From Ardenticatenia bacterium (lineage in GTDB: Bacteria > Chloroflexota > Anaerolineae > Aggregatilineales > Ch27), in the NCBI GenBank assembly GCA_026983935.1, contig JALSTC010000081.1, forward strand, positions 1 through 5,055: a stretch of 5,055 nucleotides of DNA, in the 5' to 3' direction. The notes beneath the pieces are model-generated. The model was given only the letters and a program-made list of their open reading frames with translations, made no database searches and had not been told where the DNA came from. Shown in pieces: positions 1-5,055 of this stretch (position 1 is the first letter of the stretch; each line of letters begins with the position of its first letter). The position numbers and the translations under genes were made by a program.

Positions 1-2
1 CC

Positions 3-1124
3 GTCTTTGACGAACTGTATGCCCTGTGCGAATCGCTGCGGCAGCCGGACGAAGCGCAGGAGATCATCCCCACCGGCGGCTGGCTGTACGCCTTCCCTCA
101 GGACGCGCCGGGGGAATACCACACCCTCTGGCCGGAGTTCGACGTGCCCTTCCTGCCCGATCTGGCCGAACAGCCTTTCTGGTTCGAGGGCGAGCTGGTC
201 AGCCAGGTCTGGATCGCGCAGCGCGATCACGGCGCACGGGCCACCTTCGGTGACGGCGAGAACGCCTACCGCGTGGTTGTGCGTGTGCCGGGCATCACCC
301 CCGATACGCCGCGCCGTCCCCGCGATCCGCAGGAGCCGCTGCCGCCTTCCACGCTGTGGAATCCCGACCCGCAGCTCGTTGTTTTCGAAGTGCGCTACAG
401 CGGCGGGTTGCCCACACCCCACCGCTTCATCGGGGCGAACGCGGTGGACGCCTGCACGATCTACGGCGACGGGCGCGTGGTCATCAGCGAGCAGCCCATC
501 GGCGCGGTGCAGGTGGGCCATCTCTCCGAAAGCGAAATGACCGGTTTTCTGGAAGGCTGGCTGAACACCGGCTTCTTTGAGGGAGCCGAAACGCCCCCGG
601 CAGCCGCCACCCCTACCCCGGCCGATCTCATCAGCGAGATCGTGACGATCACATTGATTGATGGCCGGACGGCCACACGCCTCTATCCGACCAACACGCC
701 CTATATGCGCGGTGTGCGCAACCCCTGCGCTGGCATCACCGATTTTGCCCCCGCCGTCCCTGAACGGGGCTACGTGTGGGCGGAGCCGGTCGGGCCGATG
801 ACGCGCTATGAAAACGACCTGGATTACGCGCTGGTGCAGTGGCCGGAATACTTCCCACCGCTCAATGAACTGCCCGAACCGGTCTGGCAGGAAGAAGACG
901 CGGAAGCGGGCACGACAACCGATATGCTGGTTTTTGCCTGGGACAATATCCACGGCGGGCACAGCCGCCCAACCGTGCTGTTCGTGGACGGCGGCATCGC
1001 CTATGCCGTCTATGTGGACGTGCCCGGCCTGACGGTGCGCAACGCCCCGTTGTATACTTTTGCCACGCCCACCCCCACGCCGCCTGAACCCTCCCCGACG
1101 GCTGAAGACGAACCCCGGTCATAG
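3..1124 (+). CDS. Hypothetical envelope protein with Thr/Pro-rich linkers (5' partial)
   Basis: The reading frame is open from the first complete codon at position 3 to TAG at 1122-1124, giving 373 visible residues, so the true start lies upstream of the window. The in-frame GTG at 144 is unlikely to be the start, because the protein-like sequence continues before it (for example IIPTGGWLYAFPQDAPGEYH). I do not recognise the family. Two segments are visible. Residues 1-194 include a strand-rich stretch with VVFEVRYSGG near residue 125 and the turn YGDGRVV at 154-160. Residues 209-353 follow a linker of Ala, Thr and Pro (195-206, containing ATPTP). The C-terminus (354-373) is a charged Thr/Pro tail starting ATPTPTPPEPSPT. 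Such linkers are common in exported Chloroflexota proteins, so an extracytoplasmic location is inferred; any signal peptide would lie outside the window. There are three cysteines (9, 151, 242) and no transmembrane segment in the visible part. No catalytic motif was seen. The next gene is 84 bases downstream and probably has its own promoter. Confidence 0.8.
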   Translation, partial: VFDELYALCESLRQPDEAQEIIPTGGWLYAFPQDAPGEYHTLWPEFDVPFLPDLAEQPFWFEGELVSQVWIAQRDHGARATFGDGENAYRVVVRVPGITPDTPRRPRDPQEPLPPSTLWNPDPQLVVFEVRYSGGLPTPHRFIGANAVDACTIYGDGRVVISEQPIGAVQVGHLSESEMTGFLEGWLNTGFFEGAETPPAAATPTPADLISEIVTITLIDGRTATRLYPTNTPYMRGVRNPCAGITDFAPAVPERGYVWAEPVGPMTRYENDLDYALVQWPEYFPPLNELPEPVWQEEDAEAGTTTDMLVFAWDNIHGGHSRPTVLFVDGGIAYAVYVDVPGLTVRNAPLYTFATPTPTPPEPSPTAEDEPRS

Positions 1125-1139
1125 CTGCTGCAACGCCTC

Positions 1140-1169
1140 TTCTGCCCGTGTATAAAACAGTCATATAAT
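1140..1169 (+). promoter_or_regulatory. Possible sigma70-type promoter for the beta-helix gene
   Basis: A perfect TATAAT lies at 1164-1169, in a locally AT-rich stretch between two GC-rich genes. The best -35 match at workable spacing is TTCTGC at 1140-1145 (18-base spacer), which is poor. The -10 box is flanked by a 5-base inverted repeat, GTCAT at 1160-1164 and ATGAC at 1179-1183, which could be a weak regulator site or chance. Transcription would begin near 1176 and give a leader of about 33 bases. The -10 box and its position between genes are the support; the -35 box is weak. Confidence 0.45.
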
Positions 1170-1195
1170 GGGTACGTAATGACAGAATAGTATGT

Positions 1196-1202
1196 GGGGG
1201 GA
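1196..1202 (+). promoter_or_regulatory. Ribosome binding site that fixes the start at 1209
   Basis: The run GGGGGGA ends six bases before ATG 1209, a normal Shine-Dalgarno distance. An in-frame GTG at 1194 would overlap this run and add only MGGNT ahead of the signal peptide, so ATG 1209 is the better start. Confidence 0.65.
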
Positions 1203-1208
1203 AACACC

Positions 1209-2765
1209 ATGCGTGTGCGTGTGTTGTGGGTGGTGACGCTGTGTCTGGCGGCGGCGTGGCCTGCGCTGGCGCAGGGTCCCGGCCCCGACTGGCAGCCGGT
1301 CTATCTGGACGAACCCGGCATCTGTGAAGGGGGCCTGATCTGCGGCCCATCGGGCGCTTTAATTGTCGACACGTTCCCCACCATCGCCGACGTGGACTGG
1401 GCCGCTTTTCCCACCAACCCGACCCGGCCCTACACGCCCGCACCGGGGGGACGATTCTGGTTTGTGGCGACGGACGGCGATGATGCGGCCCCCGGTGATG
1501 AAAGCGCGCCGCTGCGCACCCTCGACCGCGCCGTCGAACTGGCCCGCAGCGGTGATGTGATTCTGGTCAGGGATGGCGAGTATCCCATCGGCCTGAACGA
1601 CGACTCGTTGATTCTGGATACCCCCGGCGTGGTGCTGGCGGCGGAGCATGTGGGCGGCGTGACCCTCGTCCCGCGCAGTGAGGAATGGGCCTGGCTGTCA
1701 GCCATCGTCGCTCGCGCCGACGATCTGGTGATTGACGGCTTTGTCATTCGCGGCTTCTCGCGGGGCTACGGCATCCTCTTCGGGCGGCTGGAATCGCCAC
1801 AGCACAATCTTGTCCTGCGTCACCTGCGCATTGAGGACGCCTCGGATGGCATCCGCTCCGCGATTCCAGAGGGGGCGGTCAATCCGCAGCCGGTCATCGA
1901 AGGCCTGCGGCTCTATGATGTGGCGCTGCGAGAAATTGATACCGTAGGCTTTAACTGCGGTGAAGGGCCATGCGACGACGTCCGGATCGATTCGCTTTCG
2001 ATCGCCATGCCCACCAGCGGCAGCGGCGAGAATTCCTATTCGGACGGAGTCGCCATCGAAAATGGCGACAACACCGTCGTCTTCAGCGCGGAAATCAGCG
2101 GCCTGGGATCGGACGGGCTGGACTTCAAGGGGACGCGGGTGGCGGTCGCCAATGTGATCGTGCATGACGTGGCCCGCAACGGCATCAAGTTCTGGCAGGA
2201 TGGTGACGTGATCAATGCGCTGGTGTATAACACCGGCGCGGATGCAGCGATTGTGTTTGACGGCGGCGGCAGCTACCGTATCCTCAACAGCGTGATCGCC
2301 CGCCACGCCGTGGGCGAAAGCGCCTATGCCGGAACGATTGCCTATGATCACCCCGACGAACCCGGCACGCTGGCCGTGATCAACAGCATCTTCTATCAGA
2401 ACGCGGGGGCGCTGTGGGTTTCCGGCGCGTTCGCTCTGGACGTGCAGTATTCGCTGTTTTACGGCTCCAGCAATGGGGAGGAGCTGATCTGGGCTTTGCC
2501 AGAGGCGATCGCGGTTGGGGAAGGTGAAGCGCCCGTTGAGACGCTGGAAGCAGCAGGCGGCGGATGCTGCCTCCTGCCATTCACCGATCCGGGCTTCGCT
2601 GCGCCGGATCAGGGCGACTATACGTTACTGCCGGGCGCTTATGGCCGTGATCGCGGCGTGAGCGACGGCGTGGAGGCTCTGCCGCCGTTCGACCTGCTCG
2701 GTCGCCCGCGCATTGCAGGCGGCGAAATTGACCTGGGGCCGTATGAGATGCCGGTGGACGGCTGA
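1209..2765 (+). CDS. Secreted right-handed parallel beta-helix protein (DUF1565 / choice-of-anchor-Q type)
   Basis: The product has 518 residues and starts with a clear signal peptide: MRVR, a hydrophobic core, and a likely cleavage after PALA at residue 21. Cys12 is not in a lipobox, so lipid anchoring is unlikely. The segment WFVATDGDDAAPGDESAPL (84-102), followed by RTLDRAVELA and GDVILVRDGEY (115-125), is the typical opening of DUF1565 and other pectate-lyase-fold proteins. Residues of about 130-440 show the repeating short strands and turns of a beta-helix (LVIDGFVIRGF, LVLRHLRIEDA, RVAVANVIVHDVARNGIKF). The motif DGLDFKG at 302-308 resembles a turn found in beta-helix polysaccharide lyases. 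The end, GRPRIAGGEIDLGPYE (498-513), matches the closing motif of choice-of-anchor-Q proteins. The mature chain has six cysteines in three close pairs (39/45, 250/255, 453/454), which suggests disulfides. An extracellular role in binding or cleaving polysaccharide is plausible, but no catalytic set can be assigned. The next gene lies 225 bases downstream with its own promoter. Confidence 0.85.
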   Translation: MRVRVLWVVTLCLAAAWPALAQGPGPDWQPVYLDEPGICEGGLICGPSGALIVDTFPTIADVDWAAFPTNPTRPYTPAPGGRFWFVATDGDDAAPGDESAPLRTLDRAVELARSGDVILVRDGEYPIGLNDDSLILDTPGVVLAAEHVGGVTLVPRSEEWAWLSAIVARADDLVIDGFVIRGFSRGYGILFGRLESPQHNLVLRHLRIEDASDGIRSAIPEGAVNPQPVIEGLRLYDVALREIDTVGFNCGEGPCDDVRIDSLSIAMPTSGSGENSYSDGVAIENGDNTVVFSAEISGLGSDGLDFKGTRVAVANVIVHDVARNGIKFWQDGDVINALVYNTGADAAIVFDGGGSYRILNSVIARHAVGESAYAGTIAYDHPDEPGTLAVINSIFYQNAGALWVSGAFALDVQYSLFYGSSNGEELIWALPEAIAVGEGEAPVETLEAAGGGCCLLPFTDPGFAAPDQGDYTLLPGAYGRDRGVSDGVEALPPFDLLGRPRIAGGEIDLGPYEMPVDG

Positions 2766-2797
2766 GCGCCGGAACGACCTCCAGATTTTCTGGCTGC

Positions 2798-2841
2798 GGC
2801 AGGGTACGACAGGGCGGCTTCCTCTCGGAGACCGCCCTGCC
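2798..2841 (+). terminator. Weak hairpin after the beta-helix gene, possible terminator
   Basis: CAGGGCGG at 2810-2817 can pair with CCGCCCTG at 2832-2839 (8 bp, 14-base loop). Alternatively, GGCAGGG at 2798-2804 can pair with CCCTGCC at 2835-2841. The hairpin starts about 33 to 45 bases after the stop codon, where a terminator is expected. It is followed by GTTGTCGATT and not by a T run, so intrinsic termination would be inefficient. Confidence 0.35.
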
Positions 2842-2890
2842 GTTGTCGATTCCGCCATTCGCGATTCCGAGCAGGTGCTCATCAAAATAG

Positions 2891-2919
2891 TTGTAATTGC
2901 CAGATAGCCGAAGTAGAAT
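2891..2919 (+). promoter_or_regulatory. Sigma70-type promoter of the first substrate-binding protein gene
   Basis: TTGTAA (2891-2896, four of six matches to TTGACA) and TAGAAT (2914-2919, five of six matches to TATAAT) are separated by exactly 17 bases. The predicted start, near 2926, gives a leader of about 65 bases. The same arrangement, with the same spacing and an identical -10 box, recurs before the second paralogue, which strongly supports it. Confidence 0.72.
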
Positions 2920-2933
2920 GGAAAACGATTACC
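2920..2933 (+). promoter_or_regulatory. LacI/GalR-family operator, copy 1
   Basis: GGAAAACGATTACC is an imperfect palindrome around a central CG, with five of seven base pairs symmetric. It fits the core GNAANCGNTTNC seen in operators of LacI/GalR-family sugar regulators. It directly abuts the -10 box and covers the predicted transcription start, a position suited to repression. The same 14 bases occur at 4112-4125. The regulator is not encoded in the window. Family membership of the regulator is inferred from the site alone. Confidence 0.68.
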
Positions 2934-2990
2934 TTCCTCGCACGCTGTGCCAATCTGTAACAGCATAGAACAACTCTGGGAGATGCTACA

Positions 2991-3935
2991 ATGCGACGGT
3001 CCAATCTATTAATACTCGCTGCGGCTCTTGTTGCAGCCACTATATTCGCCCCCGGTATTCTCGCTCAGGATGAAGACAACACGGTTTCCGTCGTCGTGAT
3101 GACGCCCTGGCTGGCACAGCCGGGCACACAACTGATGGTGGACGCCTTCGAGGAATACGCCACCAGAAAAGGGTGGGACGTCAACATCATTGATACTGCC
3201 GGCGATGTTGATGAGCTGGCCAGCCGCATGGAAGATATTGTGGAGGAGGACGTGGATGCCATCGTCATCAATGTAGACCCCACGCAGATTTCCACAGGGC
3301 TTCAGGCCGCCGCCGATGCCGGCATCCCCGTATTTGGCATGGATGCCGGGAGCGATCCGCTGCTGGTAACCAACGTGACCAGCAACAGCTACACCATGGC
3401 TGCCGAGACGGCCACGTATGTTGTGGACCGGCTGAACGGCGAGGGCAATGTGGTGATGTTCATCTTTGAGCCATACCCGCCCGTGCAAAAGCGCGGCGTC
3501 ATCGCCGAAGCGATCTTCAACAACACCCCGGATATCACCATCCTGGAGGAAGTCACACCGAGTTTTGAGAATGGGCCGCTGGAGGGTGCACGTGTGGCTA
3601 TGGAGGAGATACTGCAGGAGAATCCTGAACCCGGCAGCATCTCGGCAGTGTGGGCCGCCTGGGATGACCCGGCACTTGGTGCATTGCAGGCCATTGAAGC
3701 AGCAGGCCGTGAAGATGAGGGAATTGTGATTGTGGGTATTGACGCGATCCCCCAGGCACGGAGTGCCATCGCCAGGGATAGTAATTTCGAGGCCACTATT
3801 GCCCAGAACTTCCCCGGCATTGCGCGGACCGTCGTTGACCTGGTCGACGATTATCTGGATGGTGAGGATATTATCTGGCGCACGTACTACGTAGCCACCA
3901 CGCTGATCACCCGCATCAACGCACTTGACGAGTAA
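2991..3935 (+). CDS. ABC transporter type I substrate-binding protein (Peripla_BP_4, RbsB-like), paralogue 1
   Basis: This 314-residue protein would capture a solute, most likely a sugar or polyol, outside the cytoplasmic membrane and deliver it to an ABC permease. A signal peptide spans residues 1-25, with cleavage at ILA|Q; there is no lipobox and no cysteine in the whole protein. Family signs in order are: VVMTPWLAQPGTQLMVDAF (35-53) at the first strand and helix; VDAIVINVDP (88-97); AADAGIPVFGMDAG (107-120); VTSN (129-132); AVWAAWDDPALGALQAIEAAG (219-239); IVIVGIDAIPQA (245-256); and ATIAQNFPGIAR (268-279). Length is normal for the family. ATG 2991 is chosen because GGGAGA (2978-2983) lies seven bases upstream and the signal peptide begins there. 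By eye, the positions of RbsB Arg90 and Asn190 hold Ala119 and Trp224, so ribose itself is doubtful. The gene is flanked by its own promoter/operator and terminator. No permease or ATPase gene is seen. Confidence 0.93.
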   Translation: MRRSNLLILAAALVAATIFAPGILAQDEDNTVSVVVMTPWLAQPGTQLMVDAFEEYATRKGWDVNIIDTAGDVDELASRMEDIVEEDVDAIVINVDPTQISTGLQAAADAGIPVFGMDAGSDPLLVTNVTSNSYTMAAETATYVVDRLNGEGNVVMFIFEPYPPVQKRGVIAEAIFNNTPDITILEEVTPSFENGPLEGARVAMEEILQENPEPGSISAVWAAWDDPALGALQAIEAAGREDEGIVIVGIDAIPQARSAIARDSNFEATIAQNFPGIARTVVDLVDDYLDGEDIIWRTYYVATTLITRINALDE

Positions 3936-3962
3936 CTCCCCGGGCAGGACTCCATCATCCAT

Positions 3963-3998
3963 AAAAGGGGGGGCCGGAAAGCCTGGCCCCCCTTTCTC
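3963..3998 (+). terminator. Strong rho-independent terminator after paralogue 1
   Basis: GGGGGGCC (3968-3975) pairs with GGCCCCCC (3985-3992), extended outward by one G-T pair and two A-T pairs, around a nine-base loop. It is followed by TTTCTCT. The hairpin starts about 28 bases past the stop codon. It should separate transcription of the two paralogues. Confidence 0.85.
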
Positions 3999-4082
3999 TG
4001 CGCCACACCTGCAACCTGAAACAAAACCCGTCCTTTCCGGGCGGCAAAACATATCCATAATGTATTTAATCGGGCGGTTTAT

Positions 4083-4111
4083 TTGTGTTTGCCGGATACC
4101 CAGAGTAGAAT
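4083..4111 (+). promoter_or_regulatory. Sigma70-type promoter of the second substrate-binding protein gene
   Basis: TTGTGT (4083-4088) and TAGAAT (4106-4111) have the same 17-base spacing as the promoter of the first paralogue. The -35 box matches consensus at only three of six positions, against four for copy 1, so this copy may be weaker. The predicted start lies near 4118, inside the operator. Confidence 0.66.
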
Positions 4112-4125
4112 GGAAAACGATTACC
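4112..4125 (+). promoter_or_regulatory. LacI/GalR-family operator, copy 2
   Basis: The 14-base site is identical to the one at 2920-2933 and sits at the same place, directly after the -10 box. Exact recurrence in otherwise diverged non-coding DNA argues that the two genes answer to the same regulator. Confidence 0.68.
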
Positions 4126-4184
4126 TTCCTCGCACGCTGTGCTTATCCGCAGCAGCATTGAATTAATTAAGGGAGATGTTGCAA

Positions 4185-5055
4185 ATGAAACGGCTAAATC
4201 AGTTAATTCTTGTTGTGGCACTCGTTGCAGCCACCGTATTCGTCCCCGGCGTTCTGGCTCAGGAAGATACGGTCTCCATCGTCGTGATGACGCCCTGGCT
4301 GGCACAGCCGGGCACGCAGTTGATGGTGGATGCCTTCGAGGAATACGCCGCCGAAAAGGGATGGGAAGTCAACGTCATTGATACTGCCGGTGACGTCGCC
4401 GCCCTGATCAGTCGTATGGAAGATGTCGCGCTGCAGGACGTAGACGCCATTGTGATCAACGTAGACCCCACGCAGATTTCCGTCGGGCTGCAGGCCGCCG
4501 CCGATGCCGGCATCCCCGTTTTCGGCATGGATGCCGGGACCGATCCGCTGCTTGTGGCCAACGTGACCAGCAACGGCTACGTGATGGCTGCCGAGACAGC
4601 GACCTATGTCGTTGATCGCCTGAACGGCGAGGGCAATGTGGTGATGTTCATCTTCGAGCCATACCCACCGGTGCAGAAGCGCGGCGTCATCGCCGAGGCG
4701 ATCTTCAACAACACACCGGATATCACCATCCTCGACGAAATCACGCCCAGCTTCGACGCCGGGCCGCTGGAAGGCGCACGCAACGCCATGGAAGCGGTGC
4801 TGCTGGCAAATCCCGAACCGGGCAGCATTTCCGCCGTGTGGGCGGCCTGGGATGACCCCGCGCTGGGCGCGCTGCAGGCCATTGAGGCGGCAGGGCGTGA
4901 AGACGAGGGAATCGTCATCGTAGGCATTGACGCCACACCGCAGGCACGCGACGCCATCGCCGGGGGCAGCAACTTCGAAGCCACCGTCGCCCAGGACTTC
5001 CCCGGTATCGCCCGGACGGTCGCCGACCTGGTTGAAAGCTACCTGAACGGGGAAG
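4185..5055 (+). CDS. ABC transporter type I substrate-binding protein (Peripla_BP_4, RbsB-like), paralogue 2 (3' partial)
   Basis: The frame is open from ATG 4185 to the window end, giving 290 complete codons with no stop; about 22 residues should be missing, judged by paralogue 1. GGGAGA (4171-4176) lies eight bases before the start. The signal peptide MKRLNQLILVVALVAATVF ends at VLA|Q (25/26), again without a lipobox. The mature N-terminus is two residues shorter than in paralogue 1. Family motifs are shared: MTPWLAQPGTQLMVDAF, VDAIVINVDP, GIPVFGMDAG, AAWDDPALGA, IVIVGIDATPQA and ATVAQDFPGIAR. From residue 29 on, 36 of 262 aligned positions differ from paralogue 1. Changes cluster in the surface-like segment around residues 56-84, while two long blocks (50 and 42 residues) are identical, including the pocket substitutions Ala117 and Trp222. 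The same or a very similar ligand is therefore likely. It has its own promoter and operator, so it is probably expressed independently of paralogue 1 but under the same regulator. Confidence 0.93.
   Translation, partial: MKRLNQLILVVALVAATVFVPGVLAQEDTVSIVVMTPWLAQPGTQLMVDAFEEYAAEKGWEVNVIDTAGDVAALISRMEDVALQDVDAIVINVDPTQISVGLQAAADAGIPVFGMDAGTDPLLVANVTSNGYVMAAETATYVVDRLNGEGNVVMFIFEPYPPVQKRGVIAEAIFNNTPDITILDEITPSFDAGPLEGARNAMEAVLLANPEPGSISAVWAAWDDPALGALQAIEAAGREDEGIVIVGIDATPQARDAIAGGSNFEATVAQDFPGIARTVADLVESYLNGE

Larger units (their letters stand above)
2891..2950 (+). repeat. Duplicated promoter-operator-leader module, copy 1
   Basis: This stretch matches 4083-4142 at an offset of 1192 bases. Positions 2912-2950 (39 bases) are identical to 4104-4142; the part from the -35 box to 2911 is similar but not identical. 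Upstream of the -35 box the two regions show no similarity I can see. The identical block contains the -10 box, the operator and 17 bases of leader that end in a small inverted repeat, GCAC-gct-GTGC (2940-2950). Looser similarity (CAGCAT, then GGGAGATG before the start codon) continues to the gene. Confidence 0.9.
4083..4142 (+). repeat. Duplicated promoter-operator-leader module, copy 2
   Basis: This is the partner of 2891-2950. The identical block is 4104-4142, including the small inverted repeat GCAC-gct-GTGC at 4132-4142. The following leader (4143-4184) is two bases longer than in copy 1 and only partly similar. Confidence 0.9.

Noticed and set aside
7..540. Forward open frame of 177 codons in another frame of the first gene
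   Set aside because: The translation is Arg/Ser/Pro-rich low-complexity sequence, while frame 3 is open throughout and protein-like.
1194..1208. GTG at 1194 as start of the beta-helix protein
   Set aside because: It overlaps the Shine-Dalgarno run and would add residues ahead of a normal signal peptide. ATG 1209 is well placed.
862..1443. Antisense open frame of 193 codons across the gap between the first two genes
   Set aside because: The Arg/Pro-rich translation is typical of a shadow frame. It overlaps two supported genes on the other strand.
1698..2351. Antisense open frame of 217 codons inside the beta-helix gene
   Set aside because: It lies wholly opposite a recognisable gene and has no domain or ribosome site of its own.
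2847..2869. Direct repeat CGATTCCG at 2847-2854 and 2862-2869 upstream of the first binding-protein promoter
   Set aside because: It is short, spaced 15 bases apart, and not repeated upstream of the second copy, so an activator site cannot be supported.
2625..2966. Antisense open frame here and another at 4066-4305 that share the peptide CEEGNRFPFY
   Set aside because: The shared peptide is just the translation of the duplicated promoter/operator DNA on the opposite strand. Neither frame is otherwise similar, so this is not a conserved small protein.
4027..4041. Small inverted repeat CCCG / CGGG between the two binding-protein genes
   Set aside because: It has only four base pairs and no T run, with a far better terminator just upstream.
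3009..4058. Antisense open frame of 349 codons opposite the first substrate-binding protein gene
   Set aside because: It mirrors a clearly recognisable gene, has a composition typical of a high-GC shadow frame (many His, Gly and Asp) and also runs through the strong terminator.
2891..4184. Mobile element as the cause of the tandem duplication
   Set aside because: There is no transposase, no terminal inverted repeats and no target-site duplication around the repeated units. Similarity simply starts at the -35 box.

Overview
The window is about 5 kb of high-GC bacterial DNA. It carries four genes, all on the + strand, and every product appears to be exported. The coding style suggests a Chloroflexota (Anaerolineae-like) bacterium: Thr/Pro-repeat linkers such as TPTPTP in an envelope protein, Ala-Gln signal-peptidase sites, and substrate-binding proteins with no lipobox cysteine. 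This assignment is inference; no rRNA or marker gene is present to confirm it.

Layout. (1) Positions 3-1124 hold the 3' part of a gene whose start lies outside the window. It encodes an unrecognised envelope protein with two segments joined by a Thr/Pro linker and a Thr/Pro-rich C-terminal tail. (2) After an 84-base gap with a possible promoter, positions 1209-2765 encode a complete secreted right-handed beta-helix protein (DUF1565-like start, C-terminal choice-of-anchor-Q-like end). (3) Positions 2766-2990 are non-coding: a weak hairpin, then a good sigma70-type promoter whose start region is overlapped by a LacI/GalR-family operator. (4) Positions 2991-3935 encode a type I periplasmic substrate-binding protein of the RbsB/Peripla_BP_4 kind, followed by a strong rho-independent terminator. 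(5) Positions 3936-4184 are non-coding and carry a second copy of the same promoter, operator and leader. (6) From 4185 to the window end is a second, closely related substrate-binding protein gene, cut off by the edge.

How they work together. The two substrate-binding proteins are tandem paralogues. By my hand alignment they differ at 36 of 262 comparable residues (about 86% identical). Each has its own promoter with an identical operator, and a terminator lies between them, so they look like separate transcription units answering to one LacI-family regulator that is not in the window. They would deliver a solute, probably a sugar or related polyol, to an ABC permease that is also not in the window. 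The beta-helix protein could act on or bind an extracellular polysaccharide, but only adjacency links it to the uptake genes.

I see no mobile element, CRISPR array, tRNA, rRNA or clearly new multi-gene system. The most interesting signal is the duplicated control module. Its 39 bases are identical between copies, although the flanking coding regions have gathered many synonymous changes.
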